Part shown: piece after piece, positions 24,072 to 31,382 of the stretch | Position numbering within the stretch: the stretch's first letter is position 1 | Layout: the number at the start of each line of letters is the position of its first letter | From: an uncultured Phocaeicola sp. | Lineage (GTDB): Bacteria; Bacteroidota; Bacteroidia; Bacteroidales; Bacteroidaceae | Direction of reading: 5' to 3' | Assembly (NCBI GenBank): GCA_948566455.1 | Contig: CAOYQO010000030.1 | Location: forward strand, 1 to 31,382 | DNA length: 31,382 bases | Notes under the pieces: model-generated | Databases searched by the model: none | What the model was told of the DNA's origin: nothing | Seen by the model: the letters and a program-made list of their open reading frames with translations, nothing else | Position numbers and translations under genes: made by a program

Positions 24072-25871
24072 TTATTGGTTCTCAGGATAAAGAGACATAC
24101 GGTAAACCCGCTGGTAAATCGCATCTTCCAATTCCAACTCAAACACAACATCCTGTGTTTCAGGATCTACTTCTGTCACGCGTGCACCACGATTGCCATT
24201 GCTAAGCACATTGCTCATTCCCGGACAAATTAATCTGTTACCCGTTTGTTCCAAATATTGCACCCCGGAACGGGCCGGAGTAAAATACGCGGCACCACGC
24301 TCTTTTCCATACTGCCAAACTTGGCGAACCGTACGGTTCACTTCATCCACTTCATATTCTATGCCGCAAGTATAAATATTTTTCCTGTCTGTAAAATCCA
24401 GTTTGAAGTTACGCCCATAACCATTATTGAAATAAAGAATGTGTCCATTAGGTAATGGGACAGCTGTATGACATCCCCAAGGCCATTCAAAATCATCACA
24501 AGTCTTCGTTCCGGCTATCACCTCAGGATCAGTAATAGGAGTTCCGTCGGCATGAAGAGGATTCAATAATAATTTCAAGTATTTATCTCTCCAATACCCA
24601 TGAGGCGATATAATCCACTCAATACCTCCAGCTTTATTAAACTTAAAGATTCCTTGATAACGGGCTGTAGCCAGATAATCATCTCCCCACTCTACTATAC
24701 CATTATTATGCGCCCAATTACTGGCACTTTGTGCAAAAGGGTCTGAGGTTAGATCATAATCGGTCATTCCATAGCGAGCCGAATCCAACATGTGCACCAA
24801 ATCCCATTCTTGCAATATCTCCCCTTTTTCGGGATCCATCATAATAATAAAATCATTTATCCGTACATCTTTCCCATTGGCGATTTTAGCGGAAGTCTTG
24901 CTCACAGTCGCTAATATATTGCCTTGCTTATCTTGAGATATGGCATGATGCATAGTGTATCCCCTTTCCAGCATATCCCAATTATGAATTGTATTTCCCA
25001 TCATATCCACCTCCACCATCCGATGATGGTTTCCGTCACCGGTCATATAATGTCCGTTCTGCATCCGGATCAATCCGCACCCGATTCCGATATATCGATG
25101 TTCATCCGACTTCTCCCAATCAAGAATCCAACGGATTTCTCCGTCAGCATCTATCATATAAGGAATAGATGTGTCTGTTTCATCCTGTCCGGGGGAGTTT
25201 ACCAAATTCATGCCTGGCTCCATTCGGTCATATTGAGCCTTTACCACTCTGATTTCCTTAGGCAGCCTTCTGCTTTCCAATGTTTTCGTCTGAAGCTTTA
25301 GATTGGACCGAGCACGTTCATTTCCTTGCAAATCCGTATAAATTAAAGTGATCTGGTTATTATAATTGGGATAAAGTCCCAATACCGGAATATTCTGTTT
25401 TAATCCCACATCTTTAAATGTATATTCCACGTCAGGCGTATGCTTTCCCGGTTTGCTGTGCACAATCAGTTTAATGCGTCCCAATACAGGTAATTTTACA
25501 ACTACACTGGCCGATAATGGATTGCAACCGGAAGGATTGACTGTAGAACTCAATATCAAGTTGTCAATCGAAGTACCTAAGGTAGGTATAACATAAGTGC
25601 TTCCATTGGCAAATGTCAAAGTCGTTTTCCAGTTTTCCGCATCCACATCTACACTTTGGATTAACTCTTGCGGAAAAATTATCTTATTGGACTCAAATAA
25701 CAAAACACATTGTTCACGTTCTTGAGAAACAGATTTCAATAAATCATTTTCCTTCAACTGGTTTTGTATATCCTGCATAGCTTGGGTACAATCCTGTTCT
25801 TCATCACGACATGACAAAAATACAAATATCATAACCAACAAAGAGCATAAATAATATCCTTTCCTTTTCAT
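24072..25871 (-). CDS. Arylsulfate sulfotransferase (ASST family) lipoprotein
   Basis: A 599-residue PAPS-independent sulfotransferase. This family moves sulfate from one phenolic sulfate ester to another phenol through a sulfo-histidine intermediate. The lipobox is FLSC (Cys21), followed by RDEE, a possible surface-export signal. After a short coiled-coil-like stretch come two probable beta-sandwich modules (about 60-200), then the beta-propeller. Candidate active-site residues by comparison with E. coli ASST are His308/His309 (YTMHHA), His388 and Asn390 (WAHNNG), Arg404 (ATARYQG), and the sulfo-accepting His468 (GCHTAVPLPNG). Spacings are close to those of the E. coli enzyme. Cys458 and Cys467 could form a disulfide near the active site. 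The gene follows SusC and SusD on the same strand, 72 bases after SusD. No DsbL/DsbI-like genes are nearby. Confidence 0.9.
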   Translation of the reverse strand: MKRKGYYLCSLLVMIFVFLSCRDEEQDCTQAMQDIQNQLKENDLLKSVSQEREQCVLLFESNKIIFPQELIQSVDVDAENWKTTLTFANGSTYVIPTLGTSIDNLILSSTVNPSGCNPLSASVVVKLPVLGRIKLIVHSKPGKHTPDVEYTFKDVGLKQNIPVLGLYPNYNNQITLIYTDLQGNERARSNLKLQTKTLESRRLPKEIRVVKAQYDRMEPGMNLVNSPGQDETDTSIPYMIDADGEIRWILDWEKSDEHRYIGIGCGLIRMQNGHYMTGDGNHHRMVEVDMMGNTIHNWDMLERGYTMHHAISQDKQGNILATVSKTSAKIANGKDVRINDFIIMMDPEKGEILQEWDLVHMLDSARYGMTDYDLTSDPFAQSASNWAHNNGIVEWGDDYLATARYQGIFKFNKAGGIEWIISPHGYWRDKYLKLLLNPLHADGTPITDPEVIAGTKTCDDFEWPWGCHTAVPLPNGHILYFNNGYGRNFKLDFTDRKNIYTCGIEYEVDEVNRTVRQVWQYGKERGAAYFTPARSGVQYLEQTGNRLICPGMSNVLSNGNRGARVTEVDPETQDVVFELELEDAIYQRVYRMSLYPENQ

Positions 25872-25890
25872 TTGGCTTCATTGTTTTTAT

Positions 25891-25914
25891 AGAGGGAGAG
25901 ATCCCCCTCCCTCT
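25891..25914. promoter_or_regulatory. GC-rich intercistronic hairpin between susD and the sulfotransferase
   Basis: AGAGGGAG (25891-25898) and CTCCCTCT (25907-25914) form a perfect 8-bp stem with an 8-base loop in the 72-base gap between SusD and the sulfotransferase. In the direction of transcription it is followed by ATAAAAAC, not a T run, so it more likely modulates read-through or protects the upstream SusCD mRNA than stops transcription. This would give less sulfotransferase than SusCD. Confidence 0.5.
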
Positions 25915-25943
25915 CATACTTTTTAATTATCAGTTCAATGCAA

Positions 25944-27719
25944 TCATCTCCATTCCGGCTTTTGCTCCAAATTCAAATTAGCGTCCACCTCTGCCTGAGG
26001 TATCGGGAAGTACAAGAATTTAGCTTCAAAATGGTCAAATCCTTGTGTATCCGAAATGCGGTCTGTCGGTTTATATCCTACCAATTCCTTTTCACCACTT
26101 TCATTTTCTTCGTAAAGCAATTCATAATGTTGAGAATCGGTCTTGCGTTCGTGCATGATAGCTTTCAACTTAGCAGGATCATTTCCGTACCAACGAACCA
26201 TATCATCCCAACGTATATTCTCTCCGGCAAATTCCAGCAATTTCTGTTTCTGGAGTTCTGTCATTATAGCATCTTTTCCACTCAAGTTTTTCTCCGGCAG
26301 CCCGGCACGTACACGAATCCGGTTAATATCTTTCATTGCTCCGCTTTCATCATTGGTTTCCAGACAAGCCTCAGCGTGGAGCAACAAAACTTCTGCAAAG
26401 CGCATAATACGTAAATTGTTGATACGTCCGGCATCGTTAGAATACATCGTACATCCTGTGGGAACCCACCAAGCTGCAAACTTCTTCATCATGAAACGCC
26501 CTTGAACACCCTCGATAACCGGATAAGCAGGAGCATATCCTTGCTTGGCAATACCATATTTGCCATCGCCTTCGGGCAGTACCGTCCATTTAAACATATC
26601 ATCAAATTCCACTTTACCACCATAGAATTTTTCATCCGGCTTCACATCACCGAAATCAGAATATTTAAAGAAGCACGTAGTGTACAAACGCTTATCCCAT
26701 TTGGAATCAGATCCTTCCGGACGCTGTTCGGAAATGAATTCTTTTATCAAATAGGGAGAAGGCTGCATCTTATACCAACCACCGCCAATATTCTCACCTT
26801 TCAGTGTCGGGCCAAAATAATGAGCAAGGTTGTTTCCCATAAACGAGTCGTCACTAGTGCCATTGCCCCAAGCGTCACCCGAATTACCTTTGGCATCATA
26901 ATTGATTTCCCAAATAGATTCAGCATTAAATTCCGTATCGTCACGGAAGTTGTCCTCATACTTTTGAGTCAAATCGTAACCATAACCATTCATTATAATT
27001 TCAAACTCATCCTTAGCGGCCTGATAATCCCCTTTCCAGATATAAGCTTTACCCAACATAGCAATAGCCGCACCTTGAGTTACACGACCGTTCTCATCGC
27101 TTGAACGAAGCTTAGGCAAACGAGACTTGGCTTCCTTAAAGTCTGAAATAGCCTGTTCCAGCACTTCATCACCGCTAGACAGTCCATGAGTTTCCGGATC
27201 TGCATCCTGCGGGAGAGTACGGATAACCGCATCACGATAATCAGTACGCAAACGGAAGTACCAGAATCCACGTAAGAAATAAGCCTCACCTATCATTTGC
27301 TCACGTTTGGTTTCGTCCATATCAACCGTAGCCGCACGATATATGAATTCGTTTGCCATCTGAATGCCTTCATAGATGTTTCCCCAGCTCAAATCCTTTG
27401 TATTCGTTGTGTTGACAAACGACAAATATTCCCAAATATAAGGTTCTTCTCCACGAGTGGGGTAAAGGTCGTCACCGCGCATCTGAAGATGCATGATGCC
27501 TTCCAACCCACCATAATATCCACTGGTCATACGGCGGAAAGGATTATAAACTGCGGACAAGCCTTTCATCACATTATCCTCGGATGTCCAAAAAGTGGTC
27601 GGAGTCTGACGGTTAGGATCAATCTCATTCAGAAAGTCATCACTACAAGAAGACAACAACATTGGAGCTACAGCCAATGCAGCTATGTATTTTATAAAAT
27701 TCTTTTTCATATTCTGCAA
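25944..27719 (-). CDS. SusD/RagB-family surface lipoprotein (pair 3)
   Basis: A 591-residue lipoprotein partnering the SusC encoded 17 bases upstream. The lipobox is LLSSC (Cys25), followed by SDDFL, a typical SusD start. The N-terminal RagB-like helices contain MANEFIYRAA and AYFLRGFWYFRLRTDY, and the C-terminal part has RIMRFAEVLLLHAEACLE and DINRIRVRAGLP, both classic for the family. Met4 (MKKNFIK) is probably the true start, because the three residues before it do not look like a signal peptide. It is more canonical than the two SusD-like proteins at the other end of the window. The gene downstream is an arylsulfotransferase, so the ligand could be a sulfated or phenolic compound, which is inference. 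Confidence 0.95.
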   Translation of the reverse strand: MQNMKKNFIKYIAALAVAPMLLSSCSDDFLNEIDPNRQTPTTFWTSEDNVMKGLSAVYNPFRRMTSGYYGGLEGIMHLQMRGDDLYPTRGEEPYIWEYLSFVNTTNTKDLSWGNIYEGIQMANEFIYRAATVDMDETKREQMIGEAYFLRGFWYFRLRTDYRDAVIRTLPQDADPETHGLSSGDEVLEQAISDFKEAKSRLPKLRSSDENGRVTQGAAIAMLGKAYIWKGDYQAAKDEFEIIMNGYGYDLTQKYEDNFRDDTEFNAESIWEINYDAKGNSGDAWGNGTSDDSFMGNNLAHYFGPTLKGENIGGGWYKMQPSPYLIKEFISEQRPEGSDSKWDKRLYTTCFFKYSDFGDVKPDEKFYGGKVEFDDMFKWTVLPEGDGKYGIAKQGYAPAYPVIEGVQGRFMMKKFAAWWVPTGCTMYSNDAGRINNLRIMRFAEVLLLHAEACLETNDESGAMKDINRIRVRAGLPEKNLSGKDAIMTELQKQKLLEFAGENIRWDDMVRWYGNDPAKLKAIMHERKTDSQHYELLYEENESGEKELVGYKPTDRISDTQGFDHFEAKFLYFPIPQAEVDANLNLEQKPEWR

Positions 27720-27736
27720 ATATTACTTATTCCTAA

Positions 27737-30700
27737 TTAGAAATTTACTTGTAAACCAAAGGTGATAGTACGTGCCATCGGATAACGACCGTCATCACAA
27801 CCACGGGTCATTACACCCGAACCACCTGATGTACCGGCACCATCGGCATCTACCATACCCAAGTCAGGAGTATATCCTTTATAATCGGTTATAGTGAAAA
27901 GGTTTTCCATAGCCGTATAAACACGCACATTCTGCAAACCGGCTTTAGATACCCATACTTTGGGCAACGTATAACCTAATTCCAAAGTCTTCAAGCGCAA
28001 GAATGAACCATTTTCCAACCAACGGTCCGTATAGCCCCAGTTTGTACCATTAGGATCGCTAGTACCAAACAAACAGCGAGGAATGTCAGAATGATTGTTT
28101 TCAGTCCAGCTGTTCATGCGTTCTGCATATTGGTTTCCTGTTGATTCATTATAAACCGTAGTATAATACTGGGCATTGTAAATCTTGTTGCCAAAGTTTC
28201 CGTCAAAGAACATATTCAAATCCAAACCTTTCCATTCAGCACCCAGACTTACACCCAAGTTAACTTTCGGGAAAGCAGAGCCTACATCCTGACGGTCATT
28301 ATTGTCAATCTTACCATCTCCGTTATAATCCACGAAACGCAAGTCACCCGGTTGTGCATTAGGCTGGATCTTATTACCGTTCTTATCCACATACGCATCA
28401 ATTTCTTGTTGGCTTTGGAATACACCATCCGTCTTTATCAAATTGAAATAACCTATGGAATGACCGGTCTTGGCATAAGTGATCGTTCCTTTGGCATGAG
28501 GATTGAATCCCTGCCATTCATCACGACTTCCGTTTACTTCCGTCAGTTCATTCTTGATAAAGGTGGCATTGACACCTACATGATAATACAAATCGCCTAC
28601 ATTATTACGGTGATTCAATGAAATTTCAAATCCTTTGTTTTCTACTGTACCTGCATTTACTGTAGGATTCCCACTCAAGCCAAAACTCAAAGACTGCGGC
28701 ATAGACAACAACATATCTTCTGTTTTCTGAATAAAATAATCAGCACTGACACTGAACTTATTGTTCAAGAAAGCAAAATCCAAACCCAAGTTCAAAGTCT
28801 TCGTCTTTTCCCAAGTCACATTCATGGGTGAAGTCCATTCCTTACCGGTAATGGCACCTTCCCAAAGTTCTGTGCCCATCATGTTATTCATACCTTTATA
28901 AACAACAGACTGGGTAGCATAATTGCCAATGCCGCTCAAATTACCCAGTACACCATAACTGGCACGAATTTTCAATTCATTCATGGTTTCCTTGATATTT
29001 TCAAAGAAATCTTCATTCATCACATTCCAACCCAAAGATACAGACGGGAATGTGCCCCAGCGGTTTCCATCTGCAAATTTGGAAGAACCGTCCCGACGAA
29101 CAGAAGCAGACAGCATATAACGATCGGCATACGAATACATCACACGCCCAAACATAGAAATCATTGTATTGGCCCATGCGCTACCCGATGTATTTTGTGA
29201 AGAAACCGAACCGGCGTCAATCACAGAGAAACCTTCCGGGAAACCCTTACGTCCTGCACCAAAACCACGCGCATTGTTACGCTGGGCAGAATAACCCACC
29301 AAAGCAGAAACCGTATGATTGCCAAACGTATTATCATAATTGATTGTATTTTCAATCAACCAATCATTCTCCCAGTCTGTACTTTCCGACAATTCCGCTT
29401 CATTCTTTTGTGAAGTAGAACTGAAATAATAAGGAGAACTATAGGCATAATTACGTCTTGTATATTTGTTTATACCTACATTGAATTTATATTTCAATCC
29501 TTTCAAGAACAAATCCACTTCGGCATAGCCATTCAATAAAATGTCTATCCCATGTCTTTGGTAATCATAGGCTTCTGTCCAACCCACAGGATTATCTCCT
29601 CTGGTCCATTCCGGAGCGACACCCCAAGTGCCATCTTCACCATATACATTCCACATAGGCACAGCTGTCAGAGCGGAGGTATATGAAACATCTTCGTACT
29701 TCTTTTTATAGAATTTCATCATCAACGTAGTCCCCATACGCAAATGATTATTGAAAAAAGAAAAAGTATTCTTAGCACGAATGTTCCATGCCTCATAACC
29801 GGTAGTATTCACAATACCATCCTGGTTAAGATAGCTTCCCGACAGATTATAGGTCGAAGTCTTGTTTCCTCCAGATACATTCAAGCTAACCTTGCTCACC
29901 ATAGCCGAGTTATAAAGTTCTTTCTGCCAGTCTGTTCCAGCACCTCCATTCCAATTCAGCAACCCTTCTGCCGAACTATAACCGGTAGCCTTTGCCAAAT
30001 CGCGAAGCTGATTACCATCCATTACATCAATGTATTTGGCAACCATCTGAACGCCTGTATAGGCATCCACTGTTACACGGGCAGAAGTTTCCAAACGACC
30101 GCCTTTAGTAGTGACCAATACAACACCATTAGCAGCACGAGAACCATAAATAGCAGCAGCCGAAGCATCTTTCAACACTTCAATAGACTGAATGTCAGCG
30201 GGATCAACCATATTGATATCACCATACACACCATCAATCACATAAAGCGGACTGGTGGCACTCAATGAACTGATACCACGGACATTAATATTCAAGCCTT
30301 CCCCCGGCTGACCGTTGGCAGCCGACACAGTAACACCGGCAACTCTTCCTTGCAAAGCAGCTGAAGCACTACGTGCAACATTTGCCTGTAACTCTTTACC
30401 GGAAACAGAAGCGACCGCACCTGTCAAATGGCTTTTCTTCACTGTACCGTAACCGATAACCACCACCTCGTCCAACAATTCACCTTCCGACAATTTCACA
30501 TTAATCACACTGCGGCCATCAACCTTAACAGTTTGCTCCCGATAACCTACATAAGAGAAATTCAAAGACTGACCGAAAGCGGCCTTAATGGTATATTTGC
30601 CATCAAAATCGGTAATCACGCCATCCGTAGTTCCTACTACAACAACAGCCGCACCAATCAACGGATTATTCTCCGCATCCGTCACTGTTCCGGTAACAGT

Positions 30701-30766
30701 AATTTGCTGAGCATAGGCACATATACTAAGTATGCACAGCAACCATGTAAATGCAATTTGTTTCAT
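27737..30766 (-). CDS. SusC/RagA-family TonB-dependent outer-membrane receptor (pair 3)
   Basis: A 1009-residue outer-membrane transporter. The signal peptide ends at CAYAQ (residue 20). A carboxypeptidase-regulatory-like domain follows (about 22-93), then the TonB-box segment DEVVVIGYGT (99-108). The plug has INVRGISSLSATSPLYVIDG and IEVLKDASAAAIYGSRAANG. The barrel ends in GLQVNF with terminal Phe. Its N-terminus is unrelated to the shared N-terminus of the other two SusC proteins here. It is the first gene of the SusC-SusD-sulfotransferase operon, with a good promoter at 30940-30971 and a leader of about 165 bases. No sigma/anti-sigma or hybrid two-component gene is in the window, so the regulator must lie outside. 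Confidence 0.95.
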   Translation of the reverse strand: MKQIAFTWLLCILSICAYAQQITVTGTVTDAENNPLIGAAVVVVGTTDGVITDFDGKYTIKAAFGQSLNFSYVGYREQTVKVDGRSVINVKLSEGELLDEVVVIGYGTVKKSHLTGAVASVSGKELQANVARSASAALQGRVAGVTVSAANGQPGEGLNINVRGISSLSATSPLYVIDGVYGDINMVDPADIQSIEVLKDASAAAIYGSRAANGVVLVTTKGGRLETSARVTVDAYTGVQMVAKYIDVMDGNQLRDLAKATGYSSAEGLLNWNGGAGTDWQKELYNSAMVSKVSLNVSGGNKTSTYNLSGSYLNQDGIVNTTGYEAWNIRAKNTFSFFNNHLRMGTTLMMKFYKKKYEDVSYTSALTAVPMWNVYGEDGTWGVAPEWTRGDNPVGWTEAYDYQRHGIDILLNGYAEVDLFLKGLKYKFNVGINKYTRRNYAYSSPYYFSSTSQKNEAELSESTDWENDWLIENTINYDNTFGNHTVSALVGYSAQRNNARGFGAGRKGFPEGFSVIDAGSVSSQNTSGSAWANTMISMFGRVMYSYADRYMLSASVRRDGSSKFADGNRWGTFPSVSLGWNVMNEDFFENIKETMNELKIRASYGVLGNLSGIGNYATQSVVYKGMNNMMGTELWEGAITGKEWTSPMNVTWEKTKTLNLGLDFAFLNNKFSVSADYFIQKTEDMLLSMPQSLSFGLSGNPTVNAGTVENKGFEISLNHRNNVGDLYYHVGVNATFIKNELTEVNGSRDEWQGFNPHAKGTITYAKTGHSIGYFNLIKTDGVFQSQQEIDAYVDKNGNKIQPNAQPGDLRFVDYNGDGKIDNNDRQDVGSAFPKVNLGVSLGAEWKGLDLNMFFDGNFGNKIYNAQYYTTVYNESTGNQYAERMNSWTENNHSDIPRCLFGTSDPNGTNWGYTDRWLENGSFLRLKTLELGYTLPKVWVSKAGLQNVRVYTAMENLFTITDYKGYTPDLGMVDADGAGTSGGSGVMTRGCDDGRYPMARTITFGLQVNF

Positions 30767-30971
30767 AAATAATGTATTAGAGTTTAATTAAAAAATATTG
30801 CTGTAAAATTAACTAAAAATAGATTTCCAACACGTTATTGCTTTCGCAAACAACGGTAATGCCCCATGGATGGAAGAATAGCAGCTGAAATTAAGAATGT
30901 CTTTGTTTTCATAGTTATTTGAATTAAAAATTAACATTGCAAAGATGGCAATTCAAGCAAGCAGGAACAAA
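30767..30971 (-). promoter_or_regulatory. Promoter and long leader of the SusC-SusD-sulfotransferase operon
   Basis: On the - strand the -33 element is TTTG (30968-30971), followed after exactly 20 bases by CATCTTTG (30940-30947), a 7-of-8 match to the relevant positions of the -7 consensus. Transcription from here leaves a leader of about 165 bases before the start codon. The leader can form a hairpin at 30833-30855 (CGTT-TTGC paired with GCAA-AACG). No ORF is present in it. A leader of this length leaves room for control by antisense RNA or RNA structure, but nothing in it is recognisable as a riboswitch. Confidence 0.6.
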
Positions 30972-31264
30972 TACAATTCAAGCATTAAACAATGAAATCT
31001 TATCAATATCAAAAAAAAATTCTTCAAGACAATGGAAAACGCATCTGAATTGAACGTGAAATATAAAATTTTTCCTACACAGTATTCTTCTAATTATCAA
31101 CCAATTACTGTAAAAAAACATCCATAAAGGCTCTCAACCGGTAGGTAAGCGGTGGTATCGTTCATCAATGTACAACACAACAACCGCCACACACAAAATG
31201 ACAAAACTTCAATAGATGTATTTTATCAACAGGATGCAACCGTGAAAACAGTCTTATGACTTTA

Positions 31265-31330
31265 TTGCTTCACCTTGGTGAAGCAACCGTTTCACACAGG
31301 TGGCAACGGCACTTCACTTGAGTGAAAAGT
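31265..31330. repeat. Three palindromic sites TTCAC-N4-GTGAA with a 22-base period
   Basis: Sites begin at 31269 (TTCACCTTGGTGAA), 31291 (TTCACACAGGTGGC, right half degenerate) and 31313 (TTCACTTGAGTGAA). The spacing is exactly 22 bases twice, so all three lie on the same face of the helix. The first extends to 10-base perfect arms (31265-31286). The array ends about 25 bases before the -33 region of a candidate + strand promoter. It looks like an operator array for a dimeric regulator. The alternative is a dispersed extragenic palindrome. Between 30972 and 31264 I see no gene or other clear signal. Confidence 0.75.
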
Positions 31331-31351
31331 AAGCATTCGGCCTCGTGCGTG

Positions 31352-31382
31352 TTTTTTTCCCCTCTTTTCCTTCCTACCTTTG
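31352..31382 (+). promoter_or_regulatory. Candidate outward-facing promoter at the window edge
   Basis: TACCTTTG at the very end of the window (31375-31382) is a full match to the -7 consensus, and a T run (31352-31355) lies 19 bases upstream at the -33 position. It would drive a gene beyond the right edge, divergent from the SusC operon. The three palindromic sites are directly upstream, in an activator-like position. Confidence 0.45.

Noticed and set aside
22867..24090. Long open frame (407 codons) antisense to GH130
   Set aside because: It mirrors a strongly recognisable GH130 gene in high-GC sequence, has no domain-like content, is rich in His/Arg/Ile runs, and lacks a promoter.
31265..31330. 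CRISPR-like repeat array
   Set aside because: The units are contiguous 22-mers with palindromic cores and no spacers, and no cas genes are present; operator sites or an extragenic palindrome fit better.

Overview
The window comes from a gut Bacteroidales genome, most likely Bacteroides or Phocaeicola. The evidence is three SusC/SusD outer-membrane nutrient-uptake pairs, lipoproteins with acidic residues right after the lipobox cysteine, promoters of the Bacteroides type (-7 TAnnTTTG, -33 TTTG), a GH130 mannosylglucose phosphorylase, and moderate-to-low GC. Genus and species are inferred from content. No tRNA, rRNA, CRISPR array, transposase or integrase was seen.

Left part, + strand (1-12.2 kb): two tandem SusC/SusD cassettes flank a single AAA_14/DUF4143-type ATPase gene. 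The cassettes share a nearly identical 5' block of about 186 bp (untranslated leader plus signal-peptide coding region) and a 55-bp block just past each susD terminator, but the proteins between are strongly diverged. Neither pair has an enzyme or a regulator beside it.

Middle, - strand (12.5-18.9 kb): two transcription units. One is an HTH-cupin regulator, an AMP-forming acyl-CoA ligase and a small secreted protein. The other is a Tat-signal aldo/keto reductase with C-terminal Fe-S motifs, a NapH/NapG-like membrane polyferredoxin and a DUF1893 protein, which looks like an envelope redox unit.

At 19.1-19.6 kb lies the decayed remnant of a GH36 alpha-galactosidase on the + strand, followed by a roughly 200-bp segment with imperfect inverted-repeat ends and an internal hairpin.

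Right part, - strand (19.8-30.8 kb): read in the direction of transcription, a SusC/SusD pair is followed by an arylsulfate sulfotransferase lipoprotein, then GH130, a phosphodiesterase-like lipoprotein and a sodium:solute symporter. SusC-SusD-sulfotransferase looks like an uptake locus whose partner enzyme transfers sulfate instead of cutting glycans. GH130, the symporter and the GH36 remnant look like an incomplete (galacto)mannan module, and that block has visibly higher GC.

The last 600 bp hold the susC promoter and leader. They also hold three 14-bp palindromic sites spaced exactly 22 bp apart, placed just upstream of a candidate outward-facing promoter at the window edge.
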